Below are positions 25,337 through 33,397 of a DNA stretch of 64,000 bases, one piece after another. How positions within the stretch are numbered: the stretch's first letter is position 1; every line of letters begins with the position of its first letter. The stretch lies in assembly GCA_963843535.1 (NCBI GenBank), contig CAWJKU010000004.1, positions 682,001 to 746,000 of the forward strand, written 5' to 3'. The position numbers and the translations under genes were made by a program. The DNA comes from CAVUNY01 sp963843535 (GTDB taxonomy: Bacteria > Chloroflexota > Anaerolineae > Anaerolineales > Anaerolineaceae). A model generated the notes under the pieces. That model saw nothing but the letters and a program-made list of their open reading frames with translations. It did no database searches and was not told the DNA's origin.

Positions 25337-25693
25337 ATGGAAACCACGATAACCATGATTTGCATAACCTGCCCGAAAGGCTGTACCCTCGAGGTTACCC
25401 ATGATGGACAGACGGTTATAAAAGTAAACGAGGGCTGCAAACGCGGCAAAGAATATGTTCAGCGCGAGCTGGTCGATCCGCGGCGCATGGTTGCGACGAC
25501 GGTGCGGGTGAAAAATGGGCGCCACCCATTACTTCCCGTGACCACCGCGGCCCCCTTCCCCAAACCCCTGATATTCAACCTGATGGCTGAACTGCGGAAA
25601 TTGCAGCTCGCGGCTCCCGTGAAGATGGGCCAGGTGGTGCTGTCCGATGCCCTCGGGACCGGGATCGATGTGATTGCCAGCCGGGATATGTAA
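25337..25693 (+). CDS. DUF1667 protein, third member of the oxidoreductase trio
   Basis: A 118-aa protein with CITCPKGCTLEV at the N-terminus and GCKRGKEYVQ at about residue 35, a cysteine spacing suggesting an iron-sulfur or metal site. DUF1667 genes are characteristically found beside GlpA-like and FAD/NAD oxidoreductase genes, as here, and the family probably provides a redox subunit. Gap to the previous gene is 15 bases with GGAAGG in front of the ATG. Confidence 0.9.
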   Translation: METTITMICITCPKGCTLEVTHDGQTVIKVNEGCKRGKEYVQRELVDPRRMVATTVRVKNGRHPLLPVTTAAPFPKPLIFNLMAELRKLQLAAPVKMGQVVLSDALGTGIDVIASRDM

Positions 25694-25722
25694 AATGATT
25701 CAAGCTTACATCATAAACGGCA

Positions 25723-26511
25723 TCAAATAATATCGATATACGCCAGCATGATGCTGAAGGGAGTGAACCCGGCCTTGGCGTAGACCCGCCCGGCGTTTTC
25801 ATCGGCTGCTGTCAGGCAGGCGGTTTGAACGCCGGTACGAAAGGCGGCAATCAATGCCTGGGAGGTCAGCCAGGCAGCAATGCCCCGCCGGCGAAATTTG
25901 GGCAGGGTGGCAATTCCCGTTATCTCGGTTACAGCGTCGATTGGCTGCCCAAATTCCGCCACCCCCGCTGGTTCGCCGTGTATGCGCGCCAACAGCGCCC
26001 GGGTGCTGCCTGAATTGAGCCGAGCCAGCCTGTCCTGGATATCGTCCTCGGTTGGATCTGCTTCACCTGGCCCGCCAAATCCTTCCTGCTGCACAATGAT
26101 GAAATCCCGCACATCTTCTACGCGTGACCCTTCGCCGAGTTCGGTCACCGTTACCCCCTCTACCGATGCAACCGGGCGAAAGGACGACGGCGTGCAAAGC
26201 ATGCTCCATTGGCGGGCTTCTTCACCGAAACCGCCCGCGCGCAGCGCCGCGGGCAGGTCAGGGGCAAAGGCTTCAAAAAATTCCAGACGGGCAGTCCTGC
26301 CTCGCTGCTGAAAGGCTTTCCGTACCGTCTGCAGAACCGCGCCCAGGTCGCCGCCGCAGGCAACATCGGGGATGGCGTAATTGAAATATTTGAAGGTGTC
26401 GCTGGGATGGAAGAACAGGGTGAAAGGCGGGATGCGTTGGGAATCGTAGACAGCCCGGGCACTCTCGCGCAAATAGCCCTGGATGCGTATAATTTCGGAG
26501 TGATTGACCAT
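25723..26511 (-). CDS. GNAT-family N-acetyltransferase
   Basis: A 262-aa protein with the acetyl-CoA-binding region VTEITGIATLPKFRRRGIAA near residue 205 (the R/Q-x-x-G-x-G/A motif) followed by TSQALIAAFRTGVQTACLTA and a C-terminal strand. The first 130 residues are divergent and may be a second, degenerate GNAT half. Substrate unknown. Two starts are possible: ATG 26511 and ATG 26550 (275 aa); neither has a well-spaced ribosome site. It is convergent with the DUF1667 gene and divergent from the peptidase. Confidence 0.75.
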   Translation of the reverse strand: MVNHSEIIRIQGYLRESARAVYDSQRIPPFTLFFHPSDTFKYFNYAIPDVACGGDLGAVLQTVRKAFQQRGRTARLEFFEAFAPDLPAALRAGGFGEEARQWSMLCTPSSFRPVASVEGVTVTELGEGSRVEDVRDFIIVQQEGFGGPGEADPTEDDIQDRLARLNSGSTRALLARIHGEPAGVAEFGQPIDAVTEITGIATLPKFRRRGIAAWLTSQALIAAFRTGVQTACLTAADENAGRVYAKAGFTPFSIMLAYIDII

Positions 26512-26576
26512 GATCCAATTGTAATGGGAAAATTTCGCCTGATATAACATCTCTCGGGCAATGCTGTGGAGAAAAC

Positions 26577-27647
26577 ATGACCAAAAAACGACTGCGCGAC
26601 CTGGGAATCCACATTGGCAACCTCAACCCCGGCCCAATGAATGCCATCACCGATGTGCCCGGTGTCCTGGTTGGGCAAACGACCCTGATCAGCGACACCC
26701 AATTCACCGCCCGGACCGGGGTGACGGCGATTTTTCCGCGCAAAAACGTGCACCAGGATTTCGCGTTTGCCGGGTTCCATTCGTTCAACGGGATAGGTGA
26801 AATGACAGGCTTGCCGTTTCTTGAGGAAACCGGTTTTTTGACCTCGCCCGTTTTGCTGACCAATACCCACCAGGTGGGAATGGCATACGACGCGATAGTC
26901 CGTTATGGGGCGCACATGTACGGCGGTTTCAGCTACAAGCTGCCGGTGGTGGGTGAAACCTATGACGGCTGGCTGAACGAATTGAACGCCTTCCCGCTGA
27001 CAGAAGAACACGTGGTCGCCGCCTTAGAATCGGCGCACGGTGGGGTGGTGGAGGAAGGCAACACTGGCGGCGGCACCGGGATGATTTGTTATGAGTTTAA
27101 GGGAGGCACGGGGACGGCTTCGCGCCAGATCCAAATATTCGGTGAGACGTACACCGTGGGTGCACTGGTTCAGGCCAATCACGGCGACCGCGCCGACCTG
27201 CGGGTGGACGGAGTGCCGGTGGGGCGTGAAATCGGTGCAAATGTGGTCCCGCTGCCCTGGCCTGCTGCCCCCGCAACCAGCTCGATCCTGATCGTCATCG
27301 CCACGGACGCGCCTTTGCTGCCCAACCAGTGCAAACGGTTGGCCCAACGGGCAACCGTTGGGCAGGGACGGACCGGCGGCCTGGGCCTGGATGGCTCCGG
27401 CGACCTGTTTCTGGCCTTCTCGACCGGCATTCATTATCCGCCAGCCGAGGAGAAGCTGGTATCTTTACAAATGGTCCCGTCATTCAATATGGATCTGCTG
27501 ATCAAAGCCACCGTAGAAGCGGTCGAAGAAGCGATTTTAAATGTGCTGGTCGCAGCCGAAAGCATGACGGGATACCAGGGACACACCGCGCAGGCCCTGC
27601 CGCACGAGATGTTGTTAGAGGTGATGACGCGTTATCGGCCGCAGTAA
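26577..27647 (+). CDS. P1 (S58) family aminopeptidase
   Basis: A 356-aa Ntn-like, self-processing peptidase of the DmpA/beta-peptidyl aminopeptidase family, acting on small N-terminal residues or D-/beta-amino-acid peptides. Family marks are ITDVPGVLVGQTTL near residue 23, GNTGGGTGMICYEFKGGTGTASR near 160, and SSILIVIATDAPLLP near 237. The nucleophile is expected to be the Ser at the start of that last motif; the residue before it is Ser instead of the usual Gly. GGAG lies 6 bases before the ATG. Confidence 0.88.
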   Translation: MTKKRLRDLGIHIGNLNPGPMNAITDVPGVLVGQTTLISDTQFTARTGVTAIFPRKNVHQDFAFAGFHSFNGIGEMTGLPFLEETGFLTSPVLLTNTHQVGMAYDAIVRYGAHMYGGFSYKLPVVGETYDGWLNELNAFPLTEEHVVAALESAHGGVVEEGNTGGGTGMICYEFKGGTGTASRQIQIFGETYTVGALVQANHGDRADLRVDGVPVGREIGANVVPLPWPAAPATSSILIVIATDAPLLPNQCKRLAQRATVGQGRTGGLGLDGSGDLFLAFSTGIHYPPAEEKLVSLQMVPSFNMDLLIKATVEAVEEAILNVLVAAESMTGYQGHTAQALPHEMLLEVMTRYRPQ

Positions 27648-27667
27648 AACTGATTTTACCCATTTCT

Positions 27668-27717
27668 GGCTGAAAGGAAACCGTGCACCGCGGTATTAAC
27701 CGGTTGCCCCTTCAGCC
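27668..27717. terminator. Possible bidirectional terminator between convergent genes
   Basis: GGCTGAA (27668-27674) pairs with TTCAGCC (27711-27717), with an inner AACCG/CGGTT helix. The right arm covers the stop codon of the MFS gene. The helix is interrupted and there is no T-run, so this is tentative. Confidence 0.3.
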
Positions 27718-28920
27718 TGGGATGAGTTTTCGTTCTTTAATCTTCCGCGATAACAGGAAAAGGCTTACCAGCACCACCCCGGCGTACAGCAGGCAGGAGC
27801 GGTAGCCCCAGGCTTCGCCGGCATACTGGTTGGTCAGGCCGATCACCATCTGGAACAGGCCGTTAATCGCCCCTGAGACGGTGATGATCACGCTGGTCAC
27901 GGCGGGCGCATCCGCGCCAAAGACGCGCATCGCCACCGCCATCATCGTCGGCCACATGATGCCGATGAAGAAGCCGCTGACCGGCAGAATCCAGATGCCC
28001 TGTTCGCCCAATAAAAATCCGGCGAGATAAATGAGCATGGTGCAACCCAGGGCAAGAAACAGGCTGCGCAGGTAGCCGATTTTTTCGATCGCCAGCCCGC
28101 TGAACAGGCGCGAAACCGTAAATACGATGTAGAAGAAGGAGACAAAACTGGCGCCGGCCACCCGCGGATCCAGGCCGTACACGTCTTTCAGATACAGGCC
28201 GCCCCAATTGGCGGCGCCGAATTCGATCACCTCCATAAAGCCGAGCGTCAGGCAGAACAGCCAGACAATTGGCATGCGTAAAGCGCCCAGAAATGTGATC
28301 TTTGAGGGCTTTTCTTCTTCCTCGCCGCTGGTTGTGCGCCCGTTGAAACGGGTGAGAAGAATGAAGAAAAACACCAGGCCTACCGGGATGAGCATCACGA
28401 TATAAACCTGCCGCCAGTTCAAAGCGAGGGTATCCGTCAGCACCCCGGCGCTTTTCGGGCCCAGGATGGCGCCAAATCCGTAAAAGAAATGCATCAGGCT
28501 CATTAACAGGGCCGCTCTGCTGGTAAATACCACGGTTCCCATGGCATTGGTGCCCACCTCGAAGAAGCCAAAACCGGCATTTACCACCAGCAAGGCAGCC
28601 GCTGCTGTCCAGAAAGTCGGCGCGGCCAGGGTGGCAATCGCGCCGCCTCCCACCAGCAGGTAGCCGGCCAGGATGGATTTCTTGATCCCGAAACGCTGCA
28701 TGAACAGGCTGGCTGCCAGGCAGAATAAAACGTAGCCAAACCAGGTCATCGACGCCAGGGCGCCCTGGCTGTCGTAATTTACCCCATATTCGCTTTTGAT
28801 CAACGGAAAAGAGACGCCTTTGATATTTTCGACCAGGCCAAACAGGAACATGGTGGCGTAAATAATGGCATACAGAATGATGGTACGTTTGCGGTTGCCG
28901 GCTGTGCTGGGGGCTGTCAT
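27712..28920 (-). CDS. MFS transporter
   Basis: A 402-aa major-facilitator protein with about twelve hydrophobic segments; the halves join at a charged loop near residue 200 (GRTTSGEEEEKPSK). The start is ATG 28920 with GGAGA 5 bases ahead; the frame continues another 110 codons upstream but that part is hydrophilic, unlike MFS, and covers the divergent gene. The pattern of conserved residues resembles sugar-type (FucP/GlcP-like) MFS members, but no substrate motif is clear. Confidence 0.85.
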   Translation of the reverse strand: MTAPSTAGNRKRTIILYAIIYATMFLFGLVENIKGVSFPLIKSEYGVNYDSQGALASMTWFGYVLFCLAASLFMQRFGIKKSILAGYLLVGGGAIATLAAPTFWTAAAALLVVNAGFGFFEVGTNAMGTVVFTSRAALLMSLMHFFYGFGAILGPKSAGVLTDTLALNWRQVYIVMLIPVGLVFFFILLTRFNGRTTSGEEEEKPSKITFLGALRMPIVWLFCLTLGFMEVIEFGAANWGGLYLKDVYGLDPRVAGASFVSFFYIVFTVSRLFSGLAIEKIGYLRSLFLALGCTMLIYLAGFLLGEQGIWILPVSGFFIGIMWPTMMAVAMRVFGADAPAVTSVIITVSGAINGLFQMVIGLTNQYAGEAWGYRSCLLYAGVVLVSLFLLSRKIKERKLIPG

Positions 28921-28951
28921 GAGTGTCTCCGCGGTGGAATGCTCTATTATA

Positions 28952-28979
28952 TCGACCAATTCCCCTCTGCGGGTATAAT
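28952..28979 (+). promoter_or_regulatory. Promoter for the zinc-ribbon/ywbE pair
   Basis: TCGACC at 28952-28957 (4 of 6 to consensus) and TATAAT at 28974-28979, 16 bases apart. Transcription would start near 28986, giving a very short leader. Confidence 0.5.
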
Positions 28980-29004
28980 CAGCGCAGGAATATAAAAATT
29001 GCCT

Positions 29005-29643
29005 ATGACTGAAGATCAACCCGGGCCAATCGGAGGCCGGCGGATCGCAAGGTCTGGTGCAGTGGAGCCTTGTGCGCAGTGCGGAGGTGCATTGGGTGCA
29101 GGCTACAGCTCTTGTCCGACCTGCCACGATGCTGTGGAGCGGTACTGGCTGGCCGATTGGCAAGCCGTGTTGGATAAGGAGGAAATCCAGGCCGGGACGT
29201 CGGAAGAGAAATTGCTGGCGCAGGTGGTCACTGCGGAACCAGAACGCCATCCATGGACGGTGGTGGATGTCGCGATGAGCCTGCAGCGGTGCAGCGAATG
29301 CGGGCGCGAATTAGGCGAAGGCTTTCCGGATTGCGGCGAATGCGGGATGGCTTTTGGGGCTTCGATCCTGTCAGAATTTGACGCCACACCCAATGAACAC
29401 GCGCTTCATATTGGGCGCTGGATCCTGCGTTTCCCCCACCGCAACAGCGCGAATATCAACGCGGCCTGGCGGTGGTCGATGCCGCGCCTGCTAACTGGCT
29501 GGCTGCCGTCCACCCAGGGAGCGCAGCACATGATGGATAAGATTAAGGCCGGTCGACTTGACGAAGTCCGGCGCGAGATTAAAGAACTGGACCGGCTGAT
29601 CAACCGGTCAAATCAGACTCTGGATAAAGGGAAACGATCATGA
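29005..29643 (+). CDS. Double zinc-ribbon protein, unknown function
   Basis: A 212-aa cytosolic protein with two CxxC...CxxC ribbons: CAQCGGALGAGYSSCPTC (about residues 23-40) and CSECGRELGEGFPDCGECG (about 95-113). The two share spacing and several residues and look like an internal duplication. The C-terminal third is helical and charged. No known family was recognised. A TTG two codons upstream (28999) has better spacing to the AGGA at 28986 than ATG 29005, so it may be the true start. Coupled to ywbE by a 4-base overlap. Confidence 0.65.
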   Translation: MTEDQPGPIGGRRIARSGAVEPCAQCGGALGAGYSSCPTCHDAVERYWLADWQAVLDKEEIQAGTSEEKLLAQVVTAEPERHPWTVVDVAMSLQRCSECGRELGEGFPDCGECGMAFGASILSEFDATPNEHALHIGRWILRFPHRNSANINAAWRWSMPRLLTGWLPSTQGAQHMMDKIKAGRLDEVRREIKELDRLINRSNQTLDKGKRS

Positions 29644-29834
29644 GCGTACCCAAACGCAGCGAAATCACCCCGGGGCTGCGCGTGCAGGTCATCGAAAAAC
29701 AGAATCAAGCCACCGGCAAACTGACGGAGGGCATCGTGATGCGGATTTTGACCAGCAGCCCGACCCACCCCCACGGCATAAAAGTGATGCTGGTCAGCGG
29801 AAAGGTGGGCAGGGTGCAGGCGATTGTTATTTAG
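29640..29834 (+). CDS. ywbE: YwbE-family protein
   Basis: A 64-aa protein that fits the YwbE (DUF2196) family along its whole length: ITPGLRVQVIEKQNQATGKL, TEGIVMRILT, SPTHPHGIKVML and GKVGRVQAI are the family's conserved blocks. It is probably a small SH3/KOW-like beta barrel; its role is not established. It starts in the stop codon of the zinc-ribbon gene (ATGA), and its stop codon overlaps that of the convergent acetyltransferase by 3 bases. Confidence 0.92.
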   Translation: MSVPKRSEITPGLRVQVIEKQNQATGKLTEGIVMRILTSSPTHPHGIKVMLVSGKVGRVQAIVI

Positions 29835-30409
29835 GTAGGCAGCGAAGCCTGCCACTCGGCGCGCAGCAGGCCAAACCACAACCGGTCTACGGGGGGACCG
29901 TCTTTCTTGTGGGTGCGCTCGCGCAGGCGGCCTTCCAGGATGAACCCGCAGCGCCGGGCTACACGGGCGCTTTTCTCGTTATCTGCCGCGCACTGCAGCT
30001 CCACCCGGCGCACGCCCAGGAGTTCAAAAGCGATCCGGCAGGCGGCACGGGCGGCTTCAGAGGCGTAGCCTTTGCCGCCCTGATGCTGCACGGTGAAGTA
30101 GCCAACCTCGATGCAGGGCACAGCCCAGTCGGCGTTCGCCAGGTACACTTCGCCCACGTATGCGCCGCTGCTCTTCTCCCACATGCTCATGATAAACAGC
30201 TCGCCGCGCCGCCACTGCCTGATGTACCAGGCGATCACCTTGCGGATATCTTTTTCGTTTTGGGCGGTTTCCAGGATGGACGGCATAAATTCACGCAGGT
30301 GGGCCTGGTTTTCGCGCCACATGCGCAAGTAAGCCGGCGCGTCAGCCAGGCGGTAGCGCCGCAGCAGCAGGCGTTCGGAGGTGTATCGGGTGGGTATTTT
30401 CGGAGGCAT
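29831..30409 (-). CDS. RimJ/RimL-type GNAT acetyltransferase
   Basis: A 192-aa GNAT protein of the Acetyltransf_3 type. TSERLLLRRYRLADAPAYL is the typical N-terminus; YVGEVYLANADWAVPCIEVGY and GGKGYASEAARAACRIAF carry the beta-4 strand and the acetyl-CoA loop, and RVELQCAADNEKSARVARRCG the C-terminal motif. Relatives acetylate protein N-termini or small amines. Its stop overlaps that of ywbE. Confidence 0.87.
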   Translation of the reverse strand: MPPKIPTRYTSERLLLRRYRLADAPAYLRMWRENQAHLREFMPSILETAQNEKDIRKVIAWYIRQWRRGELFIMSMWEKSSGAYVGEVYLANADWAVPCIEVGYFTVQHQGGKGYASEAARAACRIAFELLGVRRVELQCAADNEKSARVARRCGFILEGRLRERTHKKDGPPVDRLWFGLLRAEWQASLPT

Positions 30410-30628
30410 TTTGAATGTAATTATACCGTAGAGGGCGAGAGATACTTAAAAGTGTTAGCCTCGTTTCAGGAAGGTATAGGGCAAGGTGATTTCCCAATAC
30501 CGCTCTTGAAATAAATCATCACGAAGGGCAAACAGAGCACAAAGAAAATTCATTCTGCGTGGCCCGCGACAGAGCGAGCGGTATTTTAGCCTAATATTTC
30601 TCCAGATCGCACAATAAGTAAATAGTAG
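30410..30628. other. Gene-poor gap before the XRE operon
   Basis: About 220 bases upstream of the XRE-operon promoter show no supported gene. The long minus-strand frame over this area continues antisense through the membrane-protein gene and has no family features. A direct repeat AAATAGTA at 30620-30627 and 30634-30641 flanks the -35 box. Confidence 0.5.
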
Positions 30629-30657
30629 TTGACAAATAGTAAAGTTTGCTTTACAAT
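30629..30657 (+). promoter_or_regulatory. Strong promoter with palindromic operator, XRE operon
   Basis: TTGACA (30629-30634), 17-base spacer, TACAAT (30652-30657). The palindrome GTAAAG-TTTG-CTTTAC (30639-30654) lies in the spacer and runs into the -10, a position where a small HTH repressor would block polymerase. The XRE regulator encoded third in the operon is the obvious candidate. Confidence 0.7.
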
Positions 30658-30698
30658 ATGTAAAAGAAACTTTTCTGTTTCTCCACCAGGAGGTTACC

Positions 30699-30953
30699 AT
30701 GATATTGGCGCAGTTAAACCCCCACCGCTCGCAAAAGTTCATGCGAATTTTGTTCGCCTGCTCACAATTCAGCCTGGTTGTGGCGATCGTTGTACCGCGA
30801 TTATTTCTTTCCTGGGCGCCGGTCTGGTTTCCAGTAGACTTTGTGCTCGGCTTATTAACCGGGTTTTCACTGGTGGGTAATCTGGCCAGCCTGTTGTATT
30901 TTAGCCAACGATTTCCATTCAAGGATGAGGTGAGCGATGATCGAAAGAATTAA
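30699..30953 (+). CDS. Small two-helix membrane protein of XRE operon
   Basis: An 84-aa protein with two hydrophobic segments (about residues 21-43 and 47-68) and charged ends. Not assignable to a named family. AGGAGG stands 5 bases before ATG. Its last 17 bases overlap the next membrane-protein gene. Together with the following two genes it forms the known arrangement of small integral membrane proteins preceding a minimal XRE regulator. Confidence 0.75.
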   Translation: MILAQLNPHRSQKFMRILFACSQFSLVVAIVVPRLFLSWAPVWFPVDFVLGLLTGFSLVGNLASLLYFSQRFPFKDEVSDDRKN

Positions 30954-31326
30954 GGAACGGCTGCCGCTGGTGCGCCCTCTGTTTGTGCCCTTAATCCTGT
31001 ATATTGGCTTGCTGGCATTTGCGATGAGCTGGCTGAATGCGAACCCGGAGTCAAGCTGGCGCTACCCGGTTTCACTACTACCCATGATCCCCGGATTGTT
31101 CCTGGTGTTGGGCCTGGTCAGGGCGATCGGCAAACTGGATGAACTCGCGCGCAAGATTCTGCTCGAGAGTATAGTGTTTGCCTTCGCTCTGACCCTGATC
31201 CTGACGATGGGCCTGGGCTTGCTGGGATTGGCCGGGCTTACACCCCCGAACTCGATTTATATCGCCTTTTTCATGGGCGCGGCCTGGCTGGTGAGCAAGC
31301 TGTGGATCACCCGCAGGTACCAATGA
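30937..31326 (+). CDS. Four-helix membrane protein of XRE operon (DUF2178-like)
   Basis: A 129-aa protein with four predicted transmembrane segments (about 16-34, 44-62, 78-98, 105-122). The central KLDELARKILLESIVFAFAL resembles the conserved part of small membrane proteins paired with YozG/XRE regulators, which often begins with D-E-x-x-x-K. It overlaps the upstream gene by 17 bases and the regulator by 4 (ATGA), so all three are translationally linked. It may sense envelope state for the regulator; that is inference. Confidence 0.75.
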   Translation: MIERIKERLPLVRPLFVPLILYIGLLAFAMSWLNANPESSWRYPVSLLPMIPGLFLVLGLVRAIGKLDELARKILLESIVFAFALTLILTMGLGLLGLAGLTPPNSIYIAFFMGAAWLVSKLWITRRYQ

Positions 31327-31523
31327 AAAACCGGCTAAAAGTGCTCCGTGCGGAACAGGATTGGTCGCAGGCCGAGCTGGCTGAGAAATTGGGGGTATCC
31401 CGGCAAACGGTGAATGCGATCGAGACCGGTAAATATGACCCCAGCCTGGATCTTGCTTTTCGTTTTTCCAGCCTGTTTGGTTTGCATATTGAGGAGATAT
31501 TTATTTGGAATCCGGTGAATTGA
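31323..31523 (+). CDS. Minimal XRE-family transcriptional regulator
   Basis: A 66-aa protein made of one HTH_3 domain: LKVLRAEQDWSQAELAEKLG, then VSRQTVNAIETGKYDPSLDLA as the recognition helix region, and the C-terminal LFGLHIEEIF typical of this YozG-like group. Start ATG 31323 overlaps the preceding stop. It probably represses its own operon through the palindrome at 30639-30654. Its 3' end overlaps the convergent ABC-F gene by 23 bases. Confidence 0.93.
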   Translation: MKNRLKVLRAEQDWSQAELAEKLGVSRQTVNAIETGKYDPSLDLAFRFSSLFGLHIEEIFIWNPVN

Positions 31524-33342
31524 GCAGATGCTCCAATTCTTCCCAGCGCTGGTACGCGAGCGCGATTTCTTCACCCAGCTCTGCCAGGCGGCTGGCTCCC
31601 TGGGCAATGCTGGAGCTTTCGCGTTGGTAATAAGCCGCATCTCCCATGGCAGCCGTCAAGCGGTGCTGTTCACCCTCCAGGGCTTCAATCCGCCCGGGGA
31701 GCTCCGTTAGCTCGCGCTGCATTTCTTCCAGGGCACGCTGCTCTTTGTAGCTGAGCTTGCGCAGCGGCTCATTGCGGGTGGGAGATGCGTCGACCATGAC
31801 GGGTCTGGATATATTTTCCTCTGTCCGGCTGGTTTCCTCGGCCTGGCGCAGCCATTCGTCATAGCCGCCAACTGTTTCGACAACCTTCCCGCTGCCATCG
31901 AGCGCCAGGGTGCTGGTGACCAGGTTGTTCAAAAAAGCCCGGTCGTGGCTGACCAGCAGCAAGGTCCCGTTGAATTCGAGCAGCATATCTTCCAGCAGTT
32001 CCAATGTCTCGATATCCAGGTCGTTGGTGGGTTCATCCATCACCAGCAGGTTAGCGGGCTCAGCAAATAGGCGCGCCAGCAGCAGGCGGTTGCGCTCCCC
32101 GCCGGATAAGGCGCTGATCGGCGCCCTGACCCGGTCCGCCGGGAACAAAAAATCTTCCAGGTAGCCGATCAGGTTGCGCGTTTTTCCATTGATCGTCAGC
32201 ATATCGCGGCCTTGCCCCACATTGTCCAGCACGGAAAGATTCTCATCCAGCTGGGCGCGCAGCTGGTCAAAATACGCAATTTTCAAGTTGGTGCCCAGGC
32301 GGATGCTGCCCTGGTGGGGCGGCAGCTCTCCCATCAGGACGCGCAGCAGGGTGGTTTTCCCCGATCCGTTGGGGCCGATAATGCCGACCTTATCTCCGCG
32401 CTGGATGACGGTGGAAAAATCCGACACGACCGGCTGCTGCGCATAGCTATAACTCGCGTTTTCGGCCTCGATCACCAGCCGGCCCGAACGGCGCTCTTCC
32501 TGAATCTGCAGGCGGATTTTCCCGGGTTGGTCGCGGCGTTCCTGGCGGACCTCGCGCAGGCGCTTCAAGGCGCGTACCCGACCCTCATTGCGCGTCCGGC
32601 GAGCCTCAATCCCGCGCCGGATCCACTGCTCCTCCTGGGCCAGCTTCTTATCAAAGAGCGTGTTTTGCTCCTGCTCGGCGTTGAGCATGGCTTCCTTGCG
32701 CTGCAAGAAGGTGGGGTAATTGCAGTTCCAATCGAACAGGCGTCCTCGGTCTAGCTCAACAATGCGCGTGGCCAGGCGCTGCAGAAAAAGCCGGTCGTGG
32801 GTCACAAAAAAAAGCGTACCCCCCCAACGCACCAGGAAATCTTCCAGCCATTGGATGGATTGGATATCCAGGTGATTGGTCGGTTCGTCCAACAGCAGCA
32901 GGTCCGGCTGCCTGACCAGACCGCGGGCCAGCATCACGCGCCGCTTCAAGCCCGCGGAAAGGGCGCTGTAATCAGCCATGGGGTTGAGCAGCATCCGTGA
33001 AATGACCTGCTCCACCTGCAGCTGGCGCTGCCAGGCATCTTCTGTACCTGCAGTCGATCCCGGCGCAGCCAATCCGGAAGACACGATTTTAAAAACCGTC
33101 CCTTCCAACCCCAGGGGAATTTCCTGGGGCAGGTAAGCCGTGCGCAGGTTCTGCTGGCGAGCCAGGCTGCCGCTATCGGGTTCGAGGTCGCCGTTCGCCA
33201 ATTTAAGCAGGGTGGATTTACCCATGCCGTTGCGTCCCAGCAGGCCGACCCATTCGCCGCGCTCGATTTGCAGGTCTACATTGTCCAGAAGGGGTGGACC
33301 GCCAAATCCCAGGCTCACGCCCTTCAAACTGATCAAAGCCAT
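31501..33342 (-). CDS. ABC-F family ATPase (Uup-like)
   Basis: A 613-aa cytosolic protein with two ABC cassettes and no membrane part. Cassette 1 has Walker A GLLGRNGMGKST and Walker B LLLLDEPTNHLD with an unusual signature LSAGLKRR; cassette 2 has GIIGPNGSGKTT, LSGGERNR and LVMDEPTNDLD. Between them lies the charged linker typical of ABC-F proteins, and the last 80 residues form a coiled coil as in Uup. Such proteins act on the ribosome or DNA; nothing here points to antibiotic resistance. GGAGAG precedes ATG 33342. Confidence 0.93.
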   Translation of the reverse strand: MALISLKGVSLGFGGPPLLDNVDLQIERGEWVGLLGRNGMGKSTLLKLANGDLEPDSGSLARQQNLRTAYLPQEIPLGLEGTVFKIVSSGLAAPGSTAGTEDAWQRQLQVEQVISRMLLNPMADYSALSAGLKRRVMLARGLVRQPDLLLLDEPTNHLDIQSIQWLEDFLVRWGGTLFFVTHDRLFLQRLATRIVELDRGRLFDWNCNYPTFLQRKEAMLNAEQEQNTLFDKKLAQEEQWIRRGIEARRTRNEGRVRALKRLREVRQERRDQPGKIRLQIQEERRSGRLVIEAENASYSYAQQPVVSDFSTVIQRGDKVGIIGPNGSGKTTLLRVLMGELPPHQGSIRLGTNLKIAYFDQLRAQLDENLSVLDNVGQGRDMLTINGKTRNLIGYLEDFLFPADRVRAPISALSGGERNRLLLARLFAEPANLLVMDEPTNDLDIETLELLEDMLLEFNGTLLLVSHDRAFLNNLVTSTLALDGSGKVVETVGGYDEWLRQAEETSRTEENISRPVMVDASPTRNEPLRKLSYKEQRALEEMQRELTELPGRIEALEGEQHRLTAAMGDAAYYQRESSSIAQGASRLAELGEEIALAYQRWEELEHLLNSPDSK

Positions 33343-33385
33343 GCCATCTCTCCAAGGGAAGGATTATACCAGCAGCCGGATCGTA

Positions 33386-33391
33386 TATAAT
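33386..33391 (+). promoter_or_regulatory. -10 box of a leaderless transcript for the 4Fe-4S protein
   Basis: TATAAT ends 6 bases before ATG 33398 and no ribosome site is present, so the mRNA would begin at the start codon. Confidence 0.45.
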
Positions 33392-33397
33392 AGAAAT

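Noticed and set aside
30455..30922. 155-codon minus-strand open frame
   Set aside because: Low-complexity, basic composition, antisense to the 84-aa membrane protein and across its consensus promoter; no conserved motif.
31501..33342. Antibiotic-resistance ABC-F protein
   Set aside because: Sequence looks Uup-like with a C-terminal coiled coil; no leader peptide or resistance context.
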